From assembly GCF_024397915.1 (NCBI RefSeq), contig NZ_CP073347.1:1798001-1862000 (forward strand): DNA of 64,000 nucleotides, given 5' to 3'. Shown one piece after another: positions 34,181-45,800 of the stretch. The notes under the pieces were generated by a model, which did no database searches, was not told the origin of the DNA, and saw only the letters and a list, made by a program, of their open reading frames with translations. The first letter of the stretch is position 1; every line of letters starts with the position of its first letter. Position numbers and translations under genes: made by a program. Source of the DNA: Marinobacterium rhizophilum (GTDB lineage Bacteria; Pseudomonadota; Gammaproteobacteria; Pseudomonadales; Balneatricaceae).

Positions 34181-37100
34181 TCAGGCGGGTTCCAGCACCT
34201 CGTCCAGCGGGCCTTCCGACATTGCCGCCAGCAGGGTGCGCGGATGATCCGAGTTCAGCAGTTCCTTGCCCTTTTCGGTAGGGAACTCGACATCAATATC
34301 CACCACGCGCCCGTCACGGCAGACGTTGATGATCGTATCCATGCAGGAACTGAGCAGCGAGTACTTCTCGTCCGGCGCGGCAATGATCGTCTGCAGCCCC
34401 AGGTCACTCATGAACGCCAGCGAGGTAATGGTGTTCTCGGAGTCCAGCTTGTTGAACGCCTCATCGAACACCGACAGGCTCATGCCCCCCAGTGGCAGAC
34501 CATCGGCGCCTTCGCGCAGGCGGTAGGTCGCGCCCATGGCCGCAGCCATGGCCACATAGAACGGCACCTGATGCTCACCGCCTGAGCCGGTCTTGATACG
34601 CTGCGTCAGTGTCGTTTTGCGGTTTCCATCCAGATCCTTGACCACCAGCTCAAAGTTGTAGAAGTTGCGATAATCCTGCAACAGACTGCTCTCGCCTTCG
34701 TCTTTCAGAACGTCGTGGATTTTTTCCAGTGCCTGGTGATGCGGCTTGTCGCCGTCATTCTTAAGATCGAACAGCGACCCCACATTGGCCTGGTCCATGC
34801 GGGTATAGGCTTCGACCAGCTCCAGAATATCCTTGAGCTCGGGGTTGGGCATCATCTCGAAACTGTACATTTCCTTGTGGAACGGACGGTTCTTGAGGTG
34901 CGCGTTCAGTTCGCGAATCAGATCCTTGATCTTGTCGATCTGATCGTTCAGGTGCGCCACGAAGTCCGAACGGAATGCCGTTTCGGCCTCCAGGCGGGCC
35001 CGTTCGGCTTTCTTGGCATACTCTGCCAGCTCGGAGTCAACCAGCGCCGCCACTGTCTTGTCGACAAAGGCCTCAAGGTCTGCGTGGCTCGAATCGGCAT
35101 TGATCATGTCCAGCGCCTGATGGCTCAGACCACCGCCGTGGTAACGTGCCTTGTACTGGGCCACGGCATCACGCACAGCGTTTTTCTTCTTGTCGTGCAG
35201 CTGCAGCTCCGCCTGGGCCTTCTTGGCCGCCTCGAAGATAATACGTTCCAGCTCGCCGACACAGGTTTCATCCAGGTAGTCGCGCTTTTCCTGTGCCGCC
35301 TGGGCATCAAAGATCGGATTTTCCTGGCAGCGGCCGCGGGCCGCACTGTGCTCCACCAGTTCCTGCTCCAGCACCTCAACCGCGGCGTTGTCCTTGATCA
35401 TGGCCGTGCGGGCTTTTTGCAGGCGGTCCATTAACTGCTTCTGCTCATCGGTGGCGCTTTTCTGCGCCGCCACGAGATCAGCGATCGTCTGCTGGATGCC
35501 ACTGTCATCCTGGTTACGCAGGTCCTCGACAGCCTGGCGCTGGCCTTCGATCTCGCCGTTCAGCTGCTCGCGCTGGTTGACCAGGTCAAACACCCGCCCA
35601 TTCACGCCCAGCAGCGCATTGGCCAGGCTGATCAGGTTGTCCCGCAGTTTTTCCAGCGCACTGTGCTGTTTGCCCAGGGTCGTGAACTCATTCACCATCT
35701 GGTCAACCTGGCGACCCTGCACCTCCAGCTGGCTGGCGCGGCGGCGAATGCCCATGATGGGCTGCATTTCATTGATCGCAGTGGTCGAGCCCTCGGACTG
35801 CAGCATGCAGTCATAGGTCAGGGCGCGTTCGTGCCGCAACAGTTCGGTTTCGGTTTCCACCGCCATCACCGACCCCAGGGCACGGTTCATGTACGCCCGC
35901 GCATGCTCGTTGTCGGTGTCGATAAAGTGCGCCAGGGAACCGGCCTTGTAACGCCCCAGCCAGTCATCGCTCTTGGTGGTATTGATGATACGGCTGCCCT
36001 TGAGATGACGGCCTTTGCGACGGTAAATGGTGATGGCTTCCTTGACCCGGTCCGGGTCCACCACCAGCGCCTCGCGCCGGGCACCCAGGAAGGATTCGAT
36101 TGCCACGCGCCATTTGTCGTCATTGATATCGACCAGCTCGCAGATGGGGGTCGACTCGATACCGTATTCCGCCAGCAGCTCCATCAGTTCCTGGGTATTG
36201 CGGCGCACCGGCGCCCGCCCCTGCTTGAGCTGCTCCACCGCACCTTTCTGGTTCTGGATTTCAGAGCGCAGTTCGTTGATGCGTATCACCGAGCGCTCGA
36301 ACTGGCGGGCGATTTCGCGCCGTACGCCGTCGACATGCTTCTTGAGCTGTTCCAGGTTGTTGTCGACCTCAACCGGTGACTCGGGCCAGAGGTCGGCCAT
36401 CATGTCGCCGCCCTCGCGCCACAGGCTGACGGACTGCTGAATGACGGGGCGGAAATTTTCCGGCATCAGCTGCTCGAAGCTGGCAAAGCCGACGGTCGTG
36501 CGCAACACGCTGTGAACATGCTGGATACGGTCCTTGATCCCCCCGAGCTCATGCTGGCGCGCGGTGATGGCGGATTCCAGCGCCTTGATCTGGTGCGCGC
36601 TGTCGGTGTTGTTCAGGCGGGCACGGGCTTCGGCCAGGTCCTGCATGATCTGGTTCAGCTTATCGGACTGCTGCTCCAGCTTCAGCTGGTAGGCGCCCTC
36701 TTTTTCCTGGTTCTCTTCCAGGCGTTCGGCCGCTGCCTCTTTTTTCAGATCGGTGTTCTCAAAGCGGGACTCGTGCACCACCCACTCGTATTCCACGGCA
36801 TTGCGTACATTTCGCGCAATACCCCGGCACAGTTCCTGTACCTTTTCGAGTTCCTCGATGCGCCGGGAGACCTCCTGCGTCTTGTGCTCCATGGCGCGGT
36901 ATTCGTCGAGCGACTTTCGAAAGGCACCGACATGCACGATGCTCTCGTCCAGCACGAACTCGCGGATAAAGCGGGTTGGGCTGTCGATGGGCAGGAACTT
37001 CAGCGCATTACGGAAGTTCTTAACGAATTTCTCGTCATCATTGGGCATCTGCGGATCATGGCTCAGGTGCGTGACCATTTCGCGAATAAAGCGATTGGCG

Positions 37101-37615
37101 CGCTTTTCCAGCACCATATCCGGGCACGCCTTGAGCAGGCTGGCGCGCACCTCGTTCCAGGCGCGGGGAATACGCCCCTCGCCCTCGCGACGGGTGAAAT
37201 CATCCAGCGAGACAGAAAAATCCTGCAGGATAAAACGCCCCAGGATGTCTTCGTCGGCCGACGCGGTGGAGGCACTGATGGCAATGCCGACGCAGCTTTC
37301 GCGCGCCGTTTCGGTATCGAAAAAGCTCAGCGCCATGTAGCTGATGGCATCTTCGCGGGCGTTACCCTTCTTGCCGCTGTCATCCATCATCCCCAGGCAG
37401 TAGGTCCGCAGGCTGCGCTCGCTCTTTTCCCCGGCCGAGGCGTTAAAGCTCAGGTAACGCTTGTGACCGCCCATAAGCACGGTCTGGATCGCATCCAGCA
37501 ACGACGACTTGCCGGACCCATTGGGCCCGACGATGGCGACATTGCCCTTGATCGGGATTTCAATGGCACCGAGTACATACCAGTTGACCAGAACGATTCT
37601 ATTGAGCTGCTTCAT
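34181..37615 (-). CDS. mksB: SMC-like condensin ATPase MksB (Wadjet JetC relative)
   Basis: A 1144-aa SMC-type protein. Walker A is VGPNGSGKSSLL near residue 30, the ABC signature is SGGEHQVPFYVAMAAAMG, and Walker B is LSVFDEAFNKLD near the C-terminus. Between them run two long coiled-coil arms around a hinge (about residues 480-600, containing ELLAEYGIESTPICELVDINDDKWR). The start at 37615 (MKQLNRIVLVNWY) is preferred over 37663. It overlaps mksE by 17 bases. The partner order mksF-mksE-mksB matches MksBEF condensins and JetABC of Wadjet defence; no nuclease partner (MksG/JetD) follows. The role is therefore either chromosome organisation or a nuclease-less/incomplete plasmid-defence complex. 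Confidence 0.85.
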   Translation of the reverse strand: MKQLNRIVLVNWYVLGAIEIPIKGNVAIVGPNGSGKSSLLDAIQTVLMGGHKRYLSFNASAGEKSERSLRTYCLGMMDDSGKKGNAREDAISYMALSFFDTETARESCVGIAISASTASADEDILGRFILQDFSVSLDDFTRREGEGRIPRAWNEVRASLLKACPDMVLEKRANRFIREMVTHLSHDPQMPNDDEKFVKNFRNALKFLPIDSPTRFIREFVLDESIVHVGAFRKSLDEYRAMEHKTQEVSRRIEELEKVQELCRGIARNVRNAVEYEWVVHESRFENTDLKKEAAAERLEENQEKEGAYQLKLEQQSDKLNQIMQDLAEARARLNNTDSAHQIKALESAITARQHELGGIKDRIQHVHSVLRTTVGFASFEQLMPENFRPVIQQSVSLWREGGDMMADLWPESPVEVDNNLEQLKKHVDGVRREIARQFERSVIRINELRSEIQNQKGAVEQLKQGRAPVRRNTQELMELLAEYGIESTPICELVDINDDKWRVAIESFLGARREALVVDPDRVKEAITIYRRKGRHLKGSRIINTTKSDDWLGRYKAGSLAHFIDTDNEHARAYMNRALGSVMAVETETELLRHERALTYDCMLQSEGSTTAINEMQPIMGIRRRASQLEVQGRQVDQMVNEFTTLGKQHSALEKLRDNLISLANALLGVNGRVFDLVNQREQLNGEIEGQRQAVEDLRNQDDSGIQQTIADLVAAQKSATDEQKQLMDRLQKARTAMIKDNAAVEVLEQELVEHSAARGRCQENPIFDAQAAQEKRDYLDETCVGELERIIFEAAKKAQAELQLHDKKKNAVRDAVAQYKARYHGGGLSHQALDMINADSSHADLEAFVDKTVAALVDSELAEYAKKAERARLEAETAFRSDFVAHLNDQIDKIKDLIRELNAHLKNRPFHKEMYSFEMMPNPELKDILELVEAYTRMDQANVGSLFDLKNDGDKPHHQALEKIHDVLKDEGESSLLQDYRNFYNFELVVKDLDGNRKTTLTQRIKTGSGGEHQVPFYVAMAAAMGATYRLREGADGLPLGGMSLSVFDEAFNKLDSENTITSLAFMSDLGLQTIIAAPDEKYSLLSSCMDTIINVCRDGRVVDIDVEFPTEKGKELLNSDHPRTLLAAMSEGPLDEVLEPA

Positions 37616-38234
37616 CAGCGGCCTCCTCGGCAGGCACCATTTCATCGCGGGGATCCGCGTCACACAGGGCTTCCAGCTGACCGACGAAGTCCTCGACCAC
37701 CACCTGGCGGATGGTGGGATTAATGCCCAGCGGAAGGTTTTTCGGTTCGGTTTCCAGCGGCTTGCCGCGCTCGATCAGGCCATGGCGCGAAAACAGCGAC
37801 AGGATTTCCTTCAGGCGGGTTTCGTTGGGGATCTCCTTGGCCGTCAGGTTCTCGTACAGCCCCAGCAGCTCGTCAGTGCTGGTATAGGCCTTGCCGCCCT
37901 CGACTTCGAAATTCTCCAGTTTCTGCTCGTACTGCTGGCGCAGGCACAGCAGCAGCAGCGATTCATCGAGGCGCAACCGCATGACCCGTTCTTCGCCCTT
38001 GGGCAATACACCCAGGTAGGCTTCGTCCGGCTGATAGATCAGCGACCAGCCGATGGCCTCGAACAGGTTGGTGAAATAATCGACATGGGATGCCACCAGG
38101 AAATAACTGTCGCGGTGCCCCGGCCGCTCGGCGTAAAGAAACTGACTGACCAGCAGCAGGTTCGCCGCGCGGGAAAAGTCGTCGGCCTTGTACTGGTCGC
38201 TTCGACCGATGATTTTCTGCAGATCACCCAGCAT
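37599..38234 (-). CDS. mksE: Condensin subunit MksE (DUF4194, JetB relative)
   Basis: A 211-aa protein matching the DUF4194/MksE type: a winged-helix-like body with YFLVASHVDYFTNLFEAIGWSLIYQPDEAYLGVLPKGEERVMRLRLDESLLLLCLR in the middle. In Mks and Wadjet complexes this subunit binds the kleisin MksF/JetA and DNA. The ATG follows the mksF stop with no intervening base and the gene overlaps mksB, so the three are translationally coupled. The C-terminal tail is acidic (PAEEAADEAAQ). Confidence 0.85.
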   Translation of the reverse strand: MLGDLQKIIGRSDQYKADDFSRAANLLLVSQFLYAERPGHRDSYFLVASHVDYFTNLFEAIGWSLIYQPDEAYLGVLPKGEERVMRLRLDESLLLLCLRQQYEQKLENFEVEGGKAYTSTDELLGLYENLTAKEIPNETRLKEILSLFSRHGLIERGKPLETEPKNLPLGINPTIRQVVVEDFVGQLEALCDADPRDEMVPAEEAADEAAQ

Positions 38235-39638
38235 TTATAGTTTCCTTTGAATCACGAAATCTCGACACTCAACCATATCGGCCACATTGACATAGTTGTC
38301 CTTGAAGCGAACCGAGTAGGCCTGCATGGTGCCCTTGCCCTTCTTGCCAAGCGAGGCCAGGTGGCGCACATAGCTGAAACAGATATAGTCTTCGATCGTC
38401 TCGATACGAAAGCCGCCGGCCTCCAGGCTGTTGCGCGTACCCAGGTTGCTCTCGAGGTAGGCATCTATGCGTTCGGGCGTCACTTCCCGACGCTCCTTGT
38501 ATTCCTTGAACAGGCGCCGCAGCTCCAGTACTTTCGGGTCGATCTCGGCCTGGTGAATCACCCGGGGCTGCGCCTCGATGCGCCGGCGCATGGGCGAGCG
38601 CACACTGGAGGGTGACAGGAAGCTGATGGATTCCAGCGTATCGACCCGCGGTATTTCTGCATCCGGGCGGCGCGCAATCTCGCTGATCACGCGGGACAGG
38701 CGCGCGGCCATGCCCGGCGTGGTCTTGTCCATGTAGCGCACGGTATCGGCCACCCGTTTTTCCAGCCGGTAGCGGAAATCATCGATGGTCGCCAGGCGTT
38801 TATCCACCGAATCGAAGATACGGATAATGCGGTTGATATGCTGATGCACCCGCGCCTCGGCCTCGTCGTGACTGACTTCAAACTGCATCTGGTAGTGCAC
38901 GGTCAGTTTCTCGAGCCGCAGACTGTCAAACTGCAACTCGCGCAACAGTGACAGGATCTGACGCCGGAAGCGGAACGGGTTGTTCTTGGTTTTCAGCGTT
39001 TTGTAGTCCGACACCAGGATGTGCTCAACAAAACGATCGAAGAAGCGCCGGACGATTTCCTGCGCATTGTTGGTTTCTGCCAGGCTGATCTTGAGCTCGC
39101 GCAGCCCCAGCAGCATGTCGGTCAGGTGGGCGCTGAAATCCGCCGCCGTCTGTGCCGCTTCCGCCAGCGTGATACCGCGACCGACCGGGTCGTTAATGGC
39201 AGATTCCAGCGAGCTGAGCACGTTCAGCACGGCACCGCCGTAGGAGCGTTTTTCCAGATTGGCGATGGACACCAGAGACCGCAGCAGGTAGCTGATCGAC
39301 GGCGACAACAGCACGAAGGTACGGTAAATGCGCTGCTCTTCTTCCAGCCAGCCGGTCTGCACCAGGCGACGGTATACACGGCTGGCATATTCCGCCGCCG
39401 AGCGTGGCGGCTCGCCACCCTCTGCATCCTCGTCGTCCTCCGGCTCCCAGCGGCGCACCCCCAGGCGTACCACCGCATCTTCGATGGCCGATCGCACCAG
39501 GTCCTTGGGGATGAAAGGGTCGATCAGGTCCTCATCGAAGAACAGATCCGCCAGCGCGAGCATAACCGCCTGATAGATATGGCGATTCTGACCCGAGAGC
39601 GGCAGAAATAAGTCATCTGGCAGCTTGTTGAACAGCAT
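38235..39638 (-). CDS. mksF: Condensin kleisin-like subunit MksF (Wadjet JetA-type)
   Basis: A protein of about 467 aa, mostly helical, beginning MLFNKLPDDLFLPLSGQNRHIYQAVMLALADLFF. The N-terminal winged-helix region and the long helical middle (LREL..., VHYQMQFEVSHDEAEARVHQHINRIIRIFDSVDKRL) fit the kleisin role of MksF/JetA. RBS AGAGGAACCGGAA precedes ATG 39638; the open frame continues to 39716 without support. First gene of the mksFEB operon. Family assignment from recalled JetA/MksF features; a profile search should settle MksF against JetA subtype. Confidence 0.8.
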   Translation of the reverse strand: MLFNKLPDDLFLPLSGQNRHIYQAVMLALADLFFDEDLIDPFIPKDLVRSAIEDAVVRLGVRRWEPEDDEDAEGGEPPRSAAEYASRVYRRLVQTGWLEEEQRIYRTFVLLSPSISYLLRSLVSIANLEKRSYGGAVLNVLSSLESAINDPVGRGITLAEAAQTAADFSAHLTDMLLGLRELKISLAETNNAQEIVRRFFDRFVEHILVSDYKTLKTKNNPFRFRRQILSLLRELQFDSLRLEKLTVHYQMQFEVSHDEAEARVHQHINRIIRIFDSVDKRLATIDDFRYRLEKRVADTVRYMDKTTPGMAARLSRVISEIARRPDAEIPRVDTLESISFLSPSSVRSPMRRRIEAQPRVIHQAEIDPKVLELRRLFKEYKERREVTPERIDAYLESNLGTRNSLEAGGFRIETIEDYICFSYVRHLASLGKKGKGTMQAYSVRFKDNYVNVADMVECRDFVIQRKL

Positions 39639-39801
39639 TCGTTCCGGTTCCTCTGCCGCCCCTGAGGGGCAAAGCCCGTTGCATTGGAAAACAGAGGATT
39701 CTAACGGAAAACGCACCTGTTAATAACCCTGATGCGCAAGAAGAAAGCGGTGCGGTCCCGCCCCGCCCTGCACCGGCCGTACTGCTACCGGCAGCCGTTA
39801 T

Positions 39802-39831
39802 AAAAAGGGCTGACACTCAGGTCAGCCCTTT
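39802..39831 (-). terminator. Intrinsic terminator of the adhesin gene
   Basis: AAAGGGCTGAC (39804-39814) and GTCAGCCCTTT (39821-39831) pair around ACTCAG. On the minus strand the hairpin is followed by a T-run (TTTTTAT). It lies 27 bases after the adhesin stop and before mksF, so it separates the two genes. Confidence 0.88.
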
Positions 39832-39857
39832 CTCCAGCGAGAGTTTCGTTAGTGGCT

Positions 39858-42800
39858 TTACTGATCCGTCAGCAGGTTATTGCCCGCGACCAGAGCATCG
39901 ATAATTTGCTGATCATTCAGCGTACCACCGGCCGTCAGATCAACGCCCTGCAGTACGATTTTCTGCGTCACGTCCGCACTGTTGAGCGCATCATGGGCGA
40001 TGGAAACCGTGGTGTTGGCACCGTCCCAGGCAAAACTCAGGAACTGATCCAGATTGTCTGCATCGACACCCGAACCATCGTGCTCGCCCTGCAGCAGATC
40101 CGCCAGATTCAGCACATCCCCCTCGGCAATGCTGAAGTCTGTCACCGTATCGACCGCCGGCGCTGCCTGGGTACCCTCGTCGCCGTCATTCCAGACGAAG
40201 ATATCGGAGCCGCCATTACCGGTAAGGATATCGTTGCCGGCACCACCGATGAGTTCGTCGTCGGTATCCGCACCGCCGAGGGCGTCATCCCCACTGGTTC
40301 CGGTAACGGCACCATTTACCGGCTTGACAGTGAGATCAATCGTACTCGCAACGGTATCCCCATCACCATCGGCCATTGCTATATCAAACGCCATCGACAC
40401 ATCACTGCCCGCAAGCGCCGTATCAAACCCGAAAGCACCCAGCGCAAAGGCGTTACCTGAGAAAGTACCGCCATCAGGGTTGGTCTGTCCGCTAACGTTC
40501 TCGATTTCGACGGCTTCGAAGTCGGATGCGCCCATAAAGCTAATACTCTGCCCCGCCTTTACCCCGGACACATACAAGATGTCGCCACTCATCGAAGTAA
40601 AGTAGTCGACACCCAATGTTAGAACCGTGACACCGTCCGCAGCCGTCACGACCACCGACGCCAGCATCAGCGCAAGCGGGGTCGAGTTGCCAGCAAGGTC
40701 CTTTTTATTTCCGGTATCATCAAAATCGAGAATTTTAAAGCCAAGGGCAGCCACCTGGTTTGCATTCCCCTGCACCTGAATCAACGTAACAGAGAAGTTA
40801 TTCACCGCGTAGTGGTCATCGTAGATGAAACCCGTCGGGTCTTTCTCATCGTCCGCGCCATCACGACGCAAGTCAGTCACAAAGTCGAGCCGCAGGATAT
40901 CATCGGGATTCAGCGCCTGACCCCCACCAACACCAATGTCATCACTGTCGGTATTCACCGTACTGCCGGGGGCGGTGACCAGCAAATCCTGGCTGTCGTT
41001 GGTATCGTCCATGATATCTCCGCCATCACCATCGACACCGACCCATTGATTCAAGCCTGCCGCCGTATCGCTGAAGTCATCGAACAATACCCCGGAGCCG
41101 TCATCAATTTTCTGATGCAGTTCAACTGTGTACAGATCACTTGATTGCGTATCTGCATCCGGGTTCAGCGTAATGGTCATCACCAGCGTATCAGCGCCGT
41201 CACGCACCTCCAGGGTGTCGGTACCGAATCCGGTCATGAACAGGTCTTCACCGCCGCTGGTTACCGCCGTCACTCCGTCGGCTGCGAACAATTGAGTGCC
41301 GTCAGTGCCGACGAAAACCGTGCTGCCGAGGCCGTCAGCACCGGTATTACCGAATACATCCAGTGCCGCAACGCCACCCGCTGACGCAGAATTGACAATA
41401 GTGGTCGACATCGGAGCAAAGGCACTTGGGCCGTCATCGGCAAACTGGATATTCCCCCCAAGGTCAATAACCTGGGTATCCGTTGCCGAGTCGCCATCAC
41501 CGTCAACGATGGTGTAGGAGACACTGAGATTAACCAACCCATTCGCCAGCACCTGCACATCATCATCGTAGGCCGGCATCGACTCTGCGAGGGTATGATC
41601 CAGGACGCCGTACTGGCTCAGGGTGACCTTGCCGTCAGCCGCAACACCGATACTGAACACCACGCTGGCATCAATAGAGACGGGCGCTGACAGGCTGGTC
41701 GACCCCACCACCGTGCCATCTGCCAGCTGATACAGGAAGATATCCGCCCCACCACTGCTTAAACCCGAGGATGTTCCATCCCCCGACACCAGACTCAGAG
41801 CAAAACTGTAACCCGCGCTCGACAGCCCATCCGCCCCCGTGGACGTCGACAGGGTCACCGGAACCCCGAAAACAACTGCGCTGGTGGCGGTATCTGTCTC
41901 GGTCGGGTCGCCGTCCGTTCTGCTGTCCTGCGTCTTCAGCACCACATTGGTGTCACTGCCCAGCGTCAGCGTCACGCTGGGCTCATCATCGACAAAGCTG
42001 ATATTGCCGCCCAGGTCGACGCTGGCACTGTCCGTCGCGGTATCACCGTCACTGTCGGTGGTGGTCGCCGTCGCCGTCAGCTCAACCAGGCCGTTAGCCA
42101 GGGCAATCACATCGTCGAAGGCACCGCCTTCGATATGATCAATGGCTTCGGACTGTGTCAGCGTGACAAAGCCATCGCCATCCACCGATATGGTGAATAC
42201 GGGCGTGCCGCCGGCACTGCCGACGATCTCGCCGCCCACCAGCGCCAGGGTGATATCCACCCCGCCGCTGTTAAGCCCCGAATCATCGCCATTGCTGACA
42301 CCCGCCGCCAGGGCCAGGCTGTAGCTGACCACCGTGCTGCCTGCACCATCGGCACCGTAAATCGGCGTCGCGGCAAAGATGCCTCCAAAGGCGGCACTCG
42401 ATACCGCAACATCATCGTCGGTCGGATCGCCGTCGGTCAGGGCATCGTCGGTCTGCAGCACCACGGCGGCCTCACCGGTCGCGGTAATAGTGACACTGGG
42501 TTCATCATCCACAAAGCTGATATTGCCCCCAAGGTCGACGCTGGCACTGTCCGTCGCGGTATCACCGTCACTGTCGGTGGTGGTCGCCGTCGCCGTCAGC
42601 TCAACCAGGCCGTTAGCCAGGGCAATCACATCGTCGAAGGCACCGCCTTCGATATGATCAATGGCTTCGGACTGTGTCAGCGTGACAACGCCATCGCCAT
42701 CCACCGATATGGTGAATACGGGCGTGCCGCCGGCACTGCCGACGATCTCGCCGCCCACCAGCGCCAGGGTAATATCCACCCCGCCGCTGTTAAGCCCCGA

Positions 42801-45800
42801 ATCATCGCCATTGCTGACACCCGCCGCCAGGGCCAGGCTGTAGCTGACCACCGTGCTGCCTGCACCGTCGGCACCGTAAATCGGCGTCGCGGCAAAGATG
42901 CCTCCAAAGGCGGCACTCGATACCGCAACATCATCGTCGGTCGGATCGCCGTCGGTCAGGGCATCGTCGGTCTGCAGCACCACGGCGGCCTCACCGGTCG
43001 CGGTAATAGTGACACTGGGTTCATCATCCACAAAGCTGATATTGCCCCCAAGGTCGACGCTGGCACTGTCCGTCGCGGTATCACCGTCACTGTCGGTGGT
43101 GGTCGCCGTCGCCGTCAGCTCAACCAGGCCGTTAGCCAGGGCAATCACATCGTCGAAGGCACCGCCTTCGATATGATCAATGGCTTCGGACTGTGTCAGC
43201 GTGACAACGCCATCGCCATCCACCGATATGGTGAATACGGGCGTGCCGCCGGCACTGCCGACGATCTCGCCGCCCACCAGCGCCAGGGTAATATCCACCC
43301 CGCCGCTGTTAAGCCCCGAATCATCGCCATTGCTGACACCCGCCGCCAGGGCCAGGCTGTAGCTGACCACCGTGCTGCCTGCACCGTCGGCACCGTAAAT
43401 CGGCGTCGCGGCAAAGATGCCTCCAAAGGCGGCACTCGATACCGCAACATCATCGTCGGTCGGATCGCCGTCGGTCAGGGCATCGTCGGTCTGCAGCACC
43501 ACGGCGGCCTCACCGGTCGCGGTAATAGTGACACTGGGTTCATCATCCACAAAGCTGATATTGCCCCCAAGGTCGACGCTGGCACTGTCCGTCGCGGTAT
43601 CACCGTCACTGTCGGTGGTGGTCGCCGTCGCCGTCAGCTCAACCAGGCCGTTAGCCAGGGCAATCACATCGTCGAAGGCACCGCCTTCGATATGATCAAT
43701 GGCTTCGGACTGTGTCAGCGTGACAACGCCATCGCCATCCACCGATATGGTGAATACGGGCGTGCCGCCGGCACTGCCGACGATCTCGCCGCCCACCAGC
43801 GCCAGGGTAATATCCACCCCGCCGCTGTTAAGCCCCGAATCATCGCCATTGCTGACACCCGCCGCCAGGGCCAGGCTGTAGCTGACCACCGTGCTGCCTG
43901 CACCGTCGGCACCGTAAATCGGCGTCGCGGCAAAGATGCCTCCAAAGGCGGCACTCGATACCGCAACATCATCGTCGGTCGGATCGCCGTCGGTCAGGGC
44001 ATCGTCGGTCTGCAGCACCACGGCGGCCTCACCGGTCGCGGTAATAGTGACACTGGGTTCATCATCCACAAAGCTGATATTGCCCCCAAGGTCGACGCTG
44101 GCACTGTCCGTCGCGGTATCACCGTCACTGTCGGTGGTGGTCGCCGTCGCCGTCAGCTCAACCAGGCCGTTAGCCAGGGCAATCACATCGTCGAAGGCAC
44201 CGCCTTCGATATGATCAATGGCTTCGGACTGTGTCAGCGTGACGACGCCATCGCCATCCACCGATATGGTGAATACGGGCGTGCCGCCGGCACTGCCGAC
44301 GATCTCGCCGCCCACCAGCGCCAGGGTAATATCCACCCCGCCGCTGTTAAGCCCCGAATCATCGCCATTGCTGACACCCGCCGCCAGGGCCAGGCTGTAG
44401 CTGACCACCGTGCTGCCTGCACCGTCGGCACCGTAAATCGGCGTCGCGGCAAAGATGCCTCCAAAGGCGGCACTCGATACCGCAACATCATCGTCGGTCG
44501 GATCGCCGTCGGTCAGGGCATCGTCGGTCTGCAGCACCACGGCGGCCTCACCGCCTTCACCAGTGATTCCGATGGTGACACTGGGCACGTCGTCGACAAT
44601 ATTGATATAAATCGTGCCCTGACCCGTATTGCCGTTTGCGTCAGTCACCGTGAAATTGAAGCTGTCAGCTCCCAGTTCAACATTGGGGCCATCATCAGTC
44701 GCCGGATCGCTGGTCACCGGCGCTGTCAGGGTATAGATGTAGGTACCGTCGCTGTTGACCTGGATTGTGCCGTACGTGCCGGCTGCCCCTCCATCAAGAG
44801 CAAATGTATAGGGGCCAGTGCCACCCGCCACATTGTCGCTCAGGTCGCCGGCCGTCGAGGTTTCAGCCGTACTGCCCGGATCGCTACCGGTTACGGTACC
44901 AGCAACGAGGTCATCTCCGTCCTTGATTTCATCCAGCGCCGCTTCGTTCACCTGTACCGCATTGTCGTCTTCCACGACCAGCCCGACATTGGTCAGGTTA
45001 ATGGTCAGCGTTGTGGTCGACGTATCACCATCGCCATCCACCAGGGTGTATACGAATACATCCTGCGCATCGCTGCCAATGGCATTGGCGGTCGATTTAT
45101 AGCTGTAACTGCCATCGGCATTGAGCGTGAGGGTGCCGTACTCACCGCCAATTTCGCTACCTATATCACCACTGACAGGCGTGGTTGTATCACCATTGGC
45201 GGCACGCACACCCTGCAAGGAGGCACCATCCGCACCTTCAGTATCATTAACCAGTACACCCGCGGCGGCAGCCACCACCAGGGTGGCACCTTCAATGACA
45301 TCACCCGAATCCGGGTCGGCATCGGGCACATCATCGACAATTTCGATGGTGATCGCCGCCGGCGCCGAGATCAGGGTACCGTCCGAAACCGTCAGACTGA
45401 AAACATCGGTCTCAACAACAGCGTCCACATCGGTGGTTGGACTGGTGAGTTCGTACTGGTAACTGGCAACCCCCGTAAGTGCATCGTAGGCGGTGATCGT
45501 CAGGGTGCCACTGGCACCGGCAAAGGTTGCATTGACCAGATCACCTATCAGTACGGGGGCTTCACCGTTTATGCTGATGGACACCAGATCGTCGAGGCCG
45601 TCAGGATCCGACAGCGTAAAGCTGCCAAACGCAAATTCGGTATCGGCAGCACTGTCCGAACCCACCGCCAGACCGGATTCGTACACAACGTCATTGGCGC
45701 CCTCAGGATTACCGGTATCAACCACCACTTCAGGGCCGTCGTTCGTACCAACCAACGTGATCACAACATCGGCAGTATTGCCGGGGTTGTAGCCGTCGGT

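Noticed and set aside
41971..44565. Tandem repeats considered as a CRISPR array
   Set aside because: Units are 519 bases, in frame and translated, with no short direct repeat and unique spacers; no cas genes are present.
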